From contig CAZRPI010000001.1 in assembly GCA_964601865.1 (NCBI GenBank), positions 1 to 64,000 on the forward strand: a stretch of DNA of 64,000 bases, in the 5' to 3' direction. Source of the DNA: Pseudopelobacter sp964601865. GTDB lineage: Bacteria > Desulfobacterota > Desulfuromonadia > Geobacterales > Pseudopelobacteraceae. Position numbers and translations under genes: made by a program. Position 1 is the first letter of the stretch. The number at the start of each line of letters is the position of its first letter. This document shows, in pieces, positions 6,526 through 14,480 of this stretch. The notes under the pieces were generated by a model. That model did no database searches, was not told the DNA's origin, and saw nothing but the letters and a program-made list of their open reading frames with translations.

Positions 6526-8349
6526 TCAGGCCGGCTTCCGGGATTCGAGGCGGTCGGCGGAGAGTCGAACTATTGCCCGGCGCACCTCCAAAGCCGTGCT
6601 GACGGCCGGCATCGGAGGACCGAAGAGGATGTTTATCCGCCGACGCAAAGTACGGCGGGAAGGGCCGCCGGAAGCATGGTCCATGGCGCCCATGACGCAG
6701 AACGGGATGAGCGGCCAGCCCTCCTCTCTCATCAGCAGGTCGAATCCGCTCCGGGAGTCAAATGGCACTCCGTCATGGACCTGCTGTCCCTCCCCGACGA
6801 CGAAAAGCATGTGAGCGTCTTCCGGGGCGGCGCGTCCCTTCCGGCTCAATTCCGACGGTTTCTCTCCGCCATTGCCGGAGAAGAGCGGGATGCAGCCGGC
6901 AAGCCGGCAGAGAACGCCCTGAACCGAGAGGAGGCGGATTTCCCGGTTCGTGACGAAACCGACCCGGCGCCTGGTGGCAACGGCCAGGAGCATGGCATCC
7001 ATCGGGGCGGCATCCCGGGATACCAGGAGCGCCGGGCAGCCGGCTGGCAGATGTTCACCGCCGTGCATGACGACGCGGCAGAACAGGCGCGTGGCGATCA
7101 GGGCAACGAAACGGGACAGGAAACCGGGCAGCGTCCAGAAGGCGATCAATGTCAGTACCATAGTGAGTACGCCGACCAGGCTGAAACCCTGGGCGGCCGA
7201 AAGCCGCAACGGTCCGCTGAAAAACCAGGTGGTCACGGAAGCCAGCAGAATTCCAACCCAGTTGATGAAACTGGAGGCGGCCAGCACCTCCCCCAGCCTG
7301 GCGGGTTCGGCGCGAAACTGGATGAACGTCTGCAACGGGAGGCTGAACAGACCGGCCGAAATACCGAACAGCGCCAGGAGAAGCAGGGAGGAGGGGAGCG
7401 ACGGCGGGACGGCGTGCAGCATCACGGGCGCAAAGGTCAAACCGATGGCGCCGATGGGAACGATGCCCAACTCCACCTCCCGGCCGGAGATTCGCGCCGC
7501 CAGCAGCGAGCCGCCGCCGATCCCCAGGGCCGCGGCCAGGAAGAGATAGCCGCTCTGGGCTTCGGTCAGCCCCAGCCCCTGCATGCCGAATGCGATCAGG
7601 TTGAGCTGGGCAAAGGCGCCCACGAAGAGAAAATACGCCTGTCCGATCACCGCCAGCATCAGATCGCGGTCATGGCGTATCCCCAGCAATGTCCGCAGAA
7701 TCTCGTCGGGGAAAGGGGATATTCTCCGCCGGCTGTCGGCGACCGGAGTCGTCTCCATGCCGGAGGCGGCCCAGAACCCCGAGACGGCGACCAGCAGGCA
7801 GAAAAGCGCCGCCAGCCAGAAATGCCTCCCAACAACCTGCGCCAGGAGCGACGCCATTGTCGTGCCGAAGATAATCGCCAGATAGGTAAAGGATTCAACC
7901 AGCCCGTTGGCCCGGGAAAGCTGCTCGCGACCGGCCAGTTCGGGTATGACGCCATACTTGGCAGGGGCGAAAAGTGCGCTGTGGGCGGCCATCAGGAAGA
8001 TCACCGGATAGAGGCCGTCGTGCCATTCCAGCGCAAAGGCGACCACCGCCAGAGCAGTAACGGCAACCTCCATGAGCTTGACGGCCACGATGATACGCGA
8101 CTTGGCCAACCTGTCCGCCAGGCACCCGGCCGGAGCGGAAAAGAGCAGAAAGGGGAGTACAAAGGCCGCGCCTACGCCGGCGGTGATGACACCGGCCCGA
8201 TCCGCCCCCCGGGCGCCGATCAGACAGAAAATAATCAGCAGTTTGAGTATGTTGTCGTTCATCGCCCCCAGGAACTGGGTCGCGTTGAGGCGCGCAAACG
8301 ACGGTGAGAGTTTCGCGGCAGTTGAAGATTCAGGCTGTACGGATGGCAA
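6526..8349 (-). CDS. MFS lysophospholipid transporter fused to a degenerate acyltransferase domain (LplT-Aas-like)
   Basis: The N-terminal two-thirds is a 12-helix MFS transporter of the LplT type (early FARLNATQFLGAMNDN, LFAPAKYGVIPEL around 125-145). The last roughly 190 residues match a PlsC/Aas-type glycerophosphate acyltransferase. Family members take up lysophospholipid and reacylate it at the inner membrane. The acyltransferase HxxxxD box reads SRDAAPMD: the catalytic histidine is arginine (R445, codon 7015-7017), and the usual EGTR block reads GEGQQ. The acyltransferase is therefore probably inactive or altered. I chose a TTG start at 8349 because AGGAGG lies six bases ahead (8356-8361). 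The frame stays open upstream to 8439 without such a site. Confidence 0.83.
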   Translation of the reverse strand: MPSVQPESSTAAKLSPSFARLNATQFLGAMNDNILKLLIIFCLIGARGADRAGVITAGVGAAFVLPFLLFSAPAGCLADRLAKSRIIVAVKLMEVAVTALAVVAFALEWHDGLYPVIFLMAAHSALFAPAKYGVIPELAGREQLSRANGLVESFTYLAIIFGTTMASLLAQVVGRHFWLAALFCLLVAVSGFWAASGMETTPVADSRRRISPFPDEILRTLLGIRHDRDLMLAVIGQAYFLFVGAFAQLNLIAFGMQGLGLTEAQSGYLFLAAALGIGGGSLLAARISGREVELGIVPIGAIGLTFAPVMLHAVPPSLPSSLLLLALFGISAGLFSLPLQTFIQFRAEPARLGEVLAASSFINWVGILLASVTTWFFSGPLRLSAAQGFSLVGVLTMVLTLIAFWTLPGFLSRFVALIATRLFCRVVMHGGEHLPAGCPALLVSRDAAPMDAMLLAVATRRRVGFVTNREIRLLSVQGVLCRLAGCIPLFSGNGGEKPSELSRKGRAAPEDAHMLFVVGEGQQVHDGVPFDSRSGFDLLMREEGWPLIPFCVMGAMDHASGGPSRRTLRRRINILFGPPMPAVSTALEVRRAIVRLSADRLESRKPA

Positions 8350-8627
8350 CAGGATCCTCCTTTTCGGCAGGCCACAACCATCGTTCCGCGGCTCGCCGGC
8401 GGAACAGCCGGGGCAAATCCGCGACAGGGGTACAGGCAATGATTGACAATGGCCTCACAAAAATATATATGTTTTCCGCATGAAACAATTTAAATTATTA
8501 ACCGTTTCCACACCCGGGCATCCAGAAAACACACCTGAAATCGAAGTATCTCCGGAAAAGCATGCATCAGGTTTACAACAAACTGCCTTCAAGGGGCAAC
8601 GCATTGTTCCGTACATCAGGTAATCCG

Positions 8628-9800
8628 ATGCAGAAAAGCGGGATCGTCGATCGATTCGAACCCATGATGGAGCAATCCTACCTGGGCTACAAATTCGAGG
8701 ATTCAAAGGGTGTCGTCATAAATGTCGGCATCGCCACGGTCTTCCTTGTCGCCGGATTATGGATCTGGGACTGGGCCCTAGATCCGGTTCACGCCGCGAA
8801 TACGTTCCCCACCAGGTCGGTCATGTGCGCGATCCTGGGCCTATATCCCCTGGCGATCATTGCGGGTCTCCGCCGCGCACTCCTGCCTTGGCTGCTCGCC
8901 GCGGTAGTCATCGCCACCGAAGCCGTTTACCTGTACCTTCTGACTCAGTTGAATGACGGGGTCATCTACGGCGGTTTCTCGGGCTTCATGTTCTGGTTCA
9001 TACTGTCGGTCTTTGCCGGGCTTTCCTTCACCTTCACCGAAAGCCTGCTGCTCAATGTCGTCATCGCGTTCATGCCCAATCTGCTGGTGCATTCCGGCCT
9101 GGCGCCCCAGTTGAACCTTGTCCTGTACAACGCCCTGATCTGGCCGACCTGTTTCATCGCCATCTTCGGTAATCTTTCGCTGGACAGGCTGTACCGCCGA
9201 TTGTTCAGGTACAGGGAGCGGATCGAGGCCCTGGCCAAAACCGACGGGCTTACCGGCATCACCAACAGAGCCCATTTCACCGAAACCGCCCCGGTCCTGG
9301 TTGAGCTCTGTCGCCGGCACGAACGTCCCATCAGCGCGATCATGATTGACATCGACCATTTCAAGCAGATCAACGACATTTACGGCCATCCCGAGGGGGA
9401 TGAAGTCCTCAGGCGCGTCGCGGAAATAATGGGTGGCAAGCTGCGCAACACGGATCTTCTGGCGCGTTACGGGGGTGAGGAGTTCGCCGTGATCCTGCCG
9501 GAGACATCTCCCCAAAACGCGCTGCTGGTGGCTGAAACAATACGGAGACACATCGAGGAAACGCCCATTTCCCTCGACGCGGATCGTTCGGTCAGCATCA
9601 CCATCAGTGTGGGAGTTACGGGACACGATGTCCTGCCGGATGAGATCGGATTCGAGGAATTGCTGAAGCAGGCGGACACGCGCCTGTATGAGGCGAAACA
9701 GAGGGGAAGAAACAGGGTGGTCGCCATCAAACCCCATTATGCCGATTCACACAAGCCGGGGGGCTTGCCGGAAACCAACCTGCTGGGCCGCTTTTATTGA
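8628..9800 (+). CDS. Membrane-bound diguanylate cyclase (GGDEF)
   Basis: The N-terminal half (about residues 25-190) has six hydrophobic segments of an integral-membrane sensor region similar to MASE-type inputs. It is followed by a GGDEF domain with the start string AKTDGLTGITNRAHF, DIDHFKQIND, and the active-site motif GGEEF near residue 281. An RxxD product-inhibition site (RNTD) lies five residues before GGEEF. This predicts an active, feedback-inhibited cyclase making c-di-GMP from two GTP at the inner membrane. The ATG at 8628 is chosen because the 22 residues added by the ATG at 8562 look non-protein-like; 8671 is another possibility. It is divergent from the transporter gene. Confidence 0.9.
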   Translation: MQKSGIVDRFEPMMEQSYLGYKFEDSKGVVINVGIATVFLVAGLWIWDWALDPVHAANTFPTRSVMCAILGLYPLAIIAGLRRALLPWLLAAVVIATEAVYLYLLTQLNDGVIYGGFSGFMFWFILSVFAGLSFTFTESLLLNVVIAFMPNLLVHSGLAPQLNLVLYNALIWPTCFIAIFGNLSLDRLYRRLFRYRERIEALAKTDGLTGITNRAHFTETAPVLVELCRRHERPISAIMIDIDHFKQINDIYGHPEGDEVLRRVAEIMGGKLRNTDLLARYGGEEFAVILPETSPQNALLVAETIRRHIEETPISLDADRSVSITISVGVTGHDVLPDEIGFEELLKQADTRLYEAKQRGRNRVVAIKPHYADSHKPGGLPETNLLGRFY

Positions 9801-9985
9801 ACCGCGCCGCTTGCGGCCACCCACAGTAAAAAATCCCCCCTGATTCAAAACCGCAACCCCATCCCAGACCTCATGACGAAAAAAGTTTGTGGAAAAAACG
9901 CGGAACACGTATATTTATTCTTCTGCGTCCGCGAAACAGGTCAGCTCAAGCGCCGACATCACATCCACACCCCAGAGGAATCTTC

Positions 9986-10903
9986 ATGACAGGCCAAACC
10001 CTTATCGATTCCATCGGCTCCACGCCGATGGTTGAAATCACCAGAATAAACCCGAATCCGTACGTTACCATACTGGCGAAACTGGAGGGAAACAACCCCG
10101 GCGGTTCCGTAAAAGACCGGCCGGCGCGCCGGATGATCCTGGCCGCCGAGACAAGTGGAGAACTGACCAGGGACAAGACCATTCTTGAGCCCACGTCCGG
10201 CAACACGGGCATAGCCCTCGCCATGATCGCCGCCACCCGGGGATACCGCATCAAGCTGGTCATGCCCGCCTGCGTCAGCGTGGAACGACGGGGAGTACTG
10301 GAGGCCTACGGAGCGGAGATCGTCCTTTCTCCCGGCTGCGAGGCAACGGATGGCGCCATCAGGCTGGCCCACAAAATCCACAACGATGCGCCGGACACCT
10401 ATTTCATGCCCAACCAGTACGCCAATCCCAACAACTCTCTGGCGCACTACGAAACCACCGGCCCCGAGATATTCAACCAGACCCAGGGGCGGATCACCCA
10501 CTTCGTCGCCGGCATGGGCACCGGCGGCACGCTGATGGGGGTGTCGCGTTATTTCCGGGAGAACAAACCGGAGGTGAAGATCATCGGCGTCGAACCGGTG
10601 CTGGGACACAGGATCCAGGGTCTGAAAAACATGGAGGAGGCCATCGTCCCCCCAATATACACCGAGACCGCGCTTGACAGGAAGATTGTCGTGGAAGACG
10701 ACCCGGCCTTTGAGACGGCTCGCAACCTGGCAAGCCACGAAGGCATTTTCTGCGGCATGTCGGGCGGAGCAGCCATGGCCGGCGCTCTTCGTCTCGCAAG
10801 AGAACTGACGTCGGGCGTCATCGTGGTCATTCTTCCGGATCGGGGCGACCGCTATCTCAGCACCAACCTCTTCACATCCATGTGCGCCAACTGTCCGCCA
10901 TAG
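9986..10903 (+). CDS. cysM: Cysteine synthase (O-acetylserine sulfhydrylase, CysM type)
   Basis: A 305-residue PLP enzyme. The PLP lysine is in NPGGSVKDRP, the substrate loop is PTSGNTGIALAM, and the phosphate-binding loop is GMGTGGTLMGVSRY; the C-terminal block is GMSGGAAMAGAL. It forms L-cysteine from O-acetylserine and sulfide (or thiosulfate) in the cytoplasm. The ending DRGDRYLSTNLF fits the CysM branch. The open frame extends upstream to 9887, but the ATG at 9986 has AGAGGA nine bases ahead and gives the normal family length. No regulatory site was recognised. Confidence 0.93.
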   Translation: MTGQTLIDSIGSTPMVEITRINPNPYVTILAKLEGNNPGGSVKDRPARRMILAAETSGELTRDKTILEPTSGNTGIALAMIAATRGYRIKLVMPACVSVERRGVLEAYGAEIVLSPGCEATDGAIRLAHKIHNDAPDTYFMPNQYANPNNSLAHYETTGPEIFNQTQGRITHFVAGMGTGGTLMGVSRYFRENKPEVKIIGVEPVLGHRIQGLKNMEEAIVPPIYTETALDRKIVVEDDPAFETARNLASHEGIFCGMSGGAAMAGALRLARELTSGVIVVILPDRGDRYLSTNLFTSMCANCPP

Positions 10904-10955
10904 CAGGGCCGGAAACCGCCAATCAGAGGGGAATCACGCGACATCCCGATACCGG

Positions 10956-10985
10956 TTGCCATTGACACCGCTCTTTGCGTATAAT
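10956..10985 (+). promoter_or_regulatory. Sigma-70-type promoter for the SprA-like gene
   Basis: A consensus -10 TATAAT (10980-10985) is preceded by TTGCCA (10956-10961) at 18 bases. TTGACA at 10962-10967 is closer to consensus but only 12 bases from the -10. Transcription would begin about 35 bases before the ATG at 11028. Confidence 0.7.
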
Positions 10986-11027
10986 GTTGGGACAACGTCA
11001 TGACCAGGTCCGATAGCAGGTATCCCC

Positions 11028-11855
11028 ATGGTCACTGCCAGCCTCACATATACGGGCTCATCGGCGGCAACAAGTTCCGGTGCGTATTACACCGATCGCC
11101 GTCGGAACGGCGGCGCCGTAACCGTTCCCGCTCAGGACGGAGCCTTACCGCCCCACCCCCTGACATCCGGCTCCGTTCCGGCCACGGACCGCCAACTCGG
11201 CATCCAGACTTCGGATACGGATAAGCGGGAATTCGTTCCCTACGGCCCGGGCGGCCGCTCTGAAGACAAGAAGCAGGCCGACGGGGCACACCCCAAAGAC
11301 AAAACCCAGGTCTCCACTCCCAAATCGGACAACAGGGACAACCCCCAGATCCAGCAGGAAATCTCCCGGCTCCAGGCCATCGACACGAAGGTCAAAGCCC
11401 ACGAGGCGGCCCACAAGGCCGCCGGTGGCACCATGACCGGTCCGGCTTCCTTCACCTATACCAGAGGTCCCGACGGCAAGAGCTATGCGGTCGCCGGAGA
11501 GGTCCCCATCAGCGTCTCTCCGGGCAGGACTCCCAGGGAAACCGTGGAGAAGATGGAGCAGGTCATCCGGGCGGCCCTGGCCCCCTCGGACCCCTCGGCA
11601 CAGGACCGCGCCGTTGCCGCCCAGGCGTCGGCAATCGAGCAGCAGGCGCGCCGGGAGGAAAGTTCTTCGACGGTAGCGGGCTCCGGAAGTCCAGCCACCG
11701 GTTCCGGCGGCCCAACATCGGAAACCGGAAGCAGAACAGAGGAAACCCAGGGGGCAGGCGCCGAACACCGCCGGAGTTCATCATCACCCTACAGCGTCAA
11801 TTCCTCAAGCAAAAACGGTTCCGTTTCGAGAACGCAGCTCTCACTCTACGCCTGA
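11028..11855 (+). CDS. SprA-related putative zinc metalloprotease (CJM1_0395 family)
   Basis: A 275-residue protein with a low-complexity, polar N-terminus and a conserved central block. The block reads KVKAHEAAHKAAGG (an HExxH-type H-E-A-A-H site), then SFTYTRGPDGKSYAVAGEV, ISVSPGRTP and a helical MEQVIRAAL...DRAVAAQA segment, as in the SprA-related family. The tail from about residue 205 is rich in Ser, Gly and Thr. Proteolysis is predicted only from the HExxH motif. A strong promoter precedes it. No signal peptide is evident. Confidence 0.86.
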   Translation: MVTASLTYTGSSAATSSGAYYTDRRRNGGAVTVPAQDGALPPHPLTSGSVPATDRQLGIQTSDTDKREFVPYGPGGRSEDKKQADGAHPKDKTQVSTPKSDNRDNPQIQQEISRLQAIDTKVKAHEAAHKAAGGTMTGPASFTYTRGPDGKSYAVAGEVPISVSPGRTPRETVEKMEQVIRAALAPSDPSAQDRAVAAQASAIEQQARREESSSTVAGSGSPATGSGGPTSETGSRTEETQGAGAEHRRSSSSPYSVNSSSKNGSVSRTQLSLYA

Positions 11856-12188
11856 TCCTCCATTCCCCATGGACTAATCTCAAAAAATAGTGCATATGTA
11901 TACCGGCTTTTTTCCCAGGGCAGATAGCTTCACCGGGCGCCACGGAAGGGGCTGTCATACCTAAGCCGGACAAGCCGGAACCAATCAGGAAACAATCAAA
12001 GGCAATGGCCGGATTTGAACGGATTTACGCTGATAAGACATCTGTATTCGCATGATGAATATAATCCGTGTCAATCCGCGGCATCTGCGAGAAGCCGCGT
12101 TCTATTGCCGTTCAGGTCTGCTCATTTATGGTAAAGACTCAAGTCGCAAGAGACTAAAGGGCGGGATTGGACGAGACATGGGGGGAGC
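11856..12188. other. Intergenic region with an imperfect inverted repeat
   Basis: No gene is recognised in 11856-12188. Within it, CGGATTTACGCTGATAAG (12020-12037) and ATAATCCGTGTCAATCCG (12061-12078) are inverted repeats matching at 13 of 18 positions. They look like the dispersed ACGGATT-type repeat seen between genes in many Geobacter genomes. That identification is from memory and is not proven here. Confidence 0.45.
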
Positions 12189-12308
12189 ATGTTTGGCTTC
12201 AGCGCGGCTGACTGGATTTTTTGCGGTTTCATACTGGTCGTCATTGCCGTCTGCGTAAACATGAGCGCGATGATCCAGAAGAAGAAAAGCGCGGAAAACG
12301 GCAGATGA
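12189..12308 (+). CDS. Small single-helix membrane protein, hypothetical
   Basis: An open frame of 39 residues starts at an ATG preceded by GGGGGGAG. It reads MFGFSAADWIFCGF, a hydrophobic run ILVVIAVCV, then a basic tail (MIQKKKSAENGR). One transmembrane helix with a positively charged C-terminus fits a small membrane protein. No family is recognised. A hairpin that could terminate the transcript overlaps its stop codon. The ribosome site is somewhat close to the ATG. Confidence 0.5.
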   Translation: MFGFSAADWIFCGFILVVIAVCVNMSAMIQKKKSAENGR

Positions 12309-12337
12309 CGGCAGGCTTCCGTCATACGGCGCTTTTT
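12306..12337 (+). terminator. Possible intrinsic terminator after the small membrane protein
   Basis: TGACGG and CCGTCA form a 6-bp stem with a 7-base loop, followed after a short gap by TTTTT. The gap between stem and T run weakens the call. Confidence 0.4.
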
Positions 12338-12459
12338 CGTGCCGGCTCGGGCCACATCCGAAAAACGGAGGTCAGACCGTCACATCATTTTGCGTACCCC
12401 CCCGCCCCTCTTCCGGTTTTTTGTTTTAGGCTTCCGCAAAATCGGCTATAGTCCAAGCC

Positions 12460-12846
12460 ATGGGCCGAATACTGCTGATAGACGACGACCGGAGTTTCAC
12501 CGAATTCCTTGCCGGCTATATTCATGACAACTACCCCCTGTTGCAGGTCGAGATCTGCAACAATCCTCTGGCTGCCCTGCAACGCATCAAGAGCGGCGGC
12601 CTCGATCTGCTGCTGATCGACCTGGAAATGCCCTCCATGGATGGTCTCAAGCTGCTGTTTTTCGCCACCAAGAGCGGCATGGACAAAAACAGGATCGTCA
12701 TCCTGTCCGGCCGCGACGCCAATACCCTGCACGAAATCTGCCCCATGGGGACCTGTCTTGCGGTTCTGAACAAATTCGAGGCTCGCCAGAAGGCGGTCCT
12801 GGACATGATATTCAAGTCACTCCACAAAAAGGCTGGTGGCGCTTGA
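12460..12846 (+). CDS. Single-domain response regulator (CheY-like receiver)
   Basis: A 128-residue receiver domain with the acidic pair in LLIDDDRSF, a phospho-acceptor D54 in LLLIDLEMP, and the switch region VILSGRDAN. A lysine follows in LNKFEARQ, where CheY proteins carry their conserved lysine. No output domain is present, so it would act by protein contact. A TATAGT sequence lies only nine bases before the ATG with no ribosome site in between, so the transcript may be nearly leaderless or the promoter lies further up. Its kinase is not adjacent. Confidence 0.85.
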   Translation: MGRILLIDDDRSFTEFLAGYIHDNYPLLQVEICNNPLAALQRIKSGGLDLLLIDLEMPSMDGLKLLFFATKSGMDKNRIVILSGRDANTLHEICPMGTCLAVLNKFEARQKAVLDMIFKSLHKKAGGA

Positions 12847-12877
12847 ACCTTCCCCACGGCCGGAAGGAGACCTATTC

Positions 12878-13678
12878 ATGCTAAGACGGACTGCTTGTCT
12901 GATAATCACCGGTCTTACGGCATTCTCCCTGAATGGCTGCCTCGTCGCGGAAAGCACCTACCTGAAAAAAGTGGAAGAGACCGACAACCTGAACAGGGAG
13001 TATGGCGACCTGAAGCTGAGATATGAAAAGCTGACGGCCGAAAACGCCGCCCTCAAGACAGAGGTGGCCACCCTGCAGAAGGGGAGGCAGGACCTGGAAC
13101 AACTGCTGAAGGCCAAAACCGATACCCTCTCGCACAGTGTCGGTGAGTTGCGCCAGAAGATCTCCGCGCTGGAAGCCGAAAACAGCGAGCTGAGAAAGGC
13201 GAAGGAGGAAAAGGTCAGGGAGGCCGGCGACATCTACGAAAAGCTGCTTCGCGACCTGAAGAGCGAGATCGCCCAGGGTCAGGTGACCATATCGGAATTG
13301 AAGGGTAAACTGACTATCACGATGGAGGCGGCCATGCTCTTCGATTCCGGAAAGGCCGATATCAGACCGGACGGCCTGGCGGTGCTCCAGAAGATGGTTG
13401 GAACCCTGAAGGGGACCAGGGAGAGGACGATTCGTATCGAGGGTCATACGGACAACGTGGCCATAATCGGCGCCCTGAGTCGTATGTTCCCGACCAACTG
13501 GGAGCTCTCGGCCGCGCGGGCCGTCAATGTCACAAGGCACCTGCAGCGCCAGGGGATCGATCCGGCGGTCCTTTCAGCCACAGCCTACGGAGAGTACCGA
13601 CCAATAGCCGACAACGGCACGAAGGAGGGGCGCAGCAGGAACCGGCGCATTGAAATCACCCTGGTGGCCAGAGACTGA
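12878..13678 (+). CDS. OmpA-family peptidoglycan-binding lipoprotein with coiled coil
   Basis: A 266-residue protein. An N-terminal lipoprotein signal (MLRRTACLIITGLTAF, lipobox SLNGC) predicts outer-membrane lipidation. Residues about 30-135 are a long coiled coil rich in Glu, Lys and Leu heptads. The C-terminal OmpA/MotB domain contains AMLFDSGKADIRPDGLAVL, IRIEGHTDN and WELSAARAVNV...GEYRP, with NRRIEI near the end. It should tether the outer membrane to peptidoglycan. The ATG at 12878 has AAGGAGA eight bases ahead. Its TGA shares one base with the next gene's ATG, so the two are coupled. Confidence 0.9.
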   Translation: MLRRTACLIITGLTAFSLNGCLVAESTYLKKVEETDNLNREYGDLKLRYEKLTAENAALKTEVATLQKGRQDLEQLLKAKTDTLSHSVGELRQKISALEAENSELRKAKEEKVREAGDIYEKLLRDLKSEIAQGQVTISELKGKLTITMEAAMLFDSGKADIRPDGLAVLQKMVGTLKGTRERTIRIEGHTDNVAIIGALSRMFPTNWELSAARAVNVTRHLQRQGIDPAVLSATAYGEYRPIADNGTKEGRSRNRRIEITLVARD

Positions 13679-14379
13679 TGGCAAAAAAGAAGTCCCGCCA
13701 TAACCCGCCCAAACCGGCCGAATTCCGCGCCACCCCTTTCAGCGCCCTGAAGGGAGTAACCATTGCCGAGCCGTCGAAGCAACCGGCGCCGCCCAGGCCC
13801 GAGAAGAAACCGAAATCGGCCGCGGAGGACGATACCGAGCTTTTTCTGCGGGCAATGGACGATGTTACACGGCTGAACGGTTCCCCATCCCTTCCCGCCA
13901 AGACTCCGCAGCGGTCGCTACCGACCGGCTCAGCCGGCCAGGCCACGACCGGGCGTCAGAGTGAAAAAGAGCTCATCGACGGCGAAATATTCTCCAGGGC
14001 GATAGATCAGCTCAAGCTGGACGTAACCTTCAGTGACCACACTCCGGAGAATGAAGAAATCAGGCCACTGGGTCCCAACCGTTTGCGCCAGCTGAAGCGT
14101 GGCATCGTCTCGGTTGATCGCCAACTGGACCTGCACGGCCTGACCCGCGATGAGGCGCTGGATGCCCTGCCCCGTTTTATTCAAAAGGCGGCAGAGCATG
14201 GAGCAAAGGCGGTGCTCGTCATTACCGGCAAGGGGAACAACTCTCCGGCGGAACCGGTATTGCAGCAGGTTGTGGTCGGGTGGTTGCGTGACGCGGGGAA
14301 GCGACTGGTTGTTGAGTTTGCTCCGGCGCCGCGGGAGATGGGGGGAAGTGGGGCTCTGGTGGTTTTTCTGAGAAGCTGA
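13678..14379 (+). CDS. Smr-domain protein
   Basis: A 233-residue protein: a lysine- and proline-rich N-terminus of about 130 residues, then a C-terminal Smr domain with LDLHGLTRDEALDALP, VLVITGKGNNS and APREMGGSGALVVFL. Smr domains are nickase or RNA-endonuclease modules; the LDLH and TGKG motifs here match the active form. It overlaps the preceding lipoprotein gene by one base (TGATG), which implies translational coupling though no functional link is obvious. Confidence 0.9.
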   Translation: MAKKKSRHNPPKPAEFRATPFSALKGVTIAEPSKQPAPPRPEKKPKSAAEDDTELFLRAMDDVTRLNGSPSLPAKTPQRSLPTGSAGQATTGRQSEKELIDGEIFSRAIDQLKLDVTFSDHTPENEEIRPLGPNRLRQLKRGIVSVDRQLDLHGLTRDEALDALPRFIQKAAEHGAKAVLVITGKGNNSPAEPVLQQVVVGWLRDAGKRLVVEFAPAPREMGGSGALVVFLRS

Positions 14380-14427
14380 ACTGTCTACCCCGTCCAGCCA
14401 AGCGGCAACCACCAGGAGAACGGCTTC

Positions 14428-14467
14428 AAAAAAAACGGGCGGCATCCGACGAAAGGAAACTGCCCGT
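14428..14467 (-). terminator. Intrinsic terminator of the Omp85-type gene
   Basis: On the minus strand an ACGGGC/GCCCGT stem (14435-14440 with 14462-14467) with a long loop is followed by eight Ts (plus-strand A run 14428-14435). It lies just beyond the barrel gene's stop codon. Confidence 0.7.
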
Positions 14468-14480
14468 TGCCCTTATGCCA

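Noticed and set aside
6013..8307. 764-residue plus-strand open frame opposite the transporter gene
   Set aside because: It is Gln/Arg/Gly-rich without domain signals and is the antisense shadow of a clear MFS-acyltransferase fusion on the minus strand.
8455..8706. 83-residue minus-strand frame near the diguanylate cyclase start
   Set aside because: It overlaps the 5' region of the cyclase gene, has no ribosome site and no recognisable pattern.
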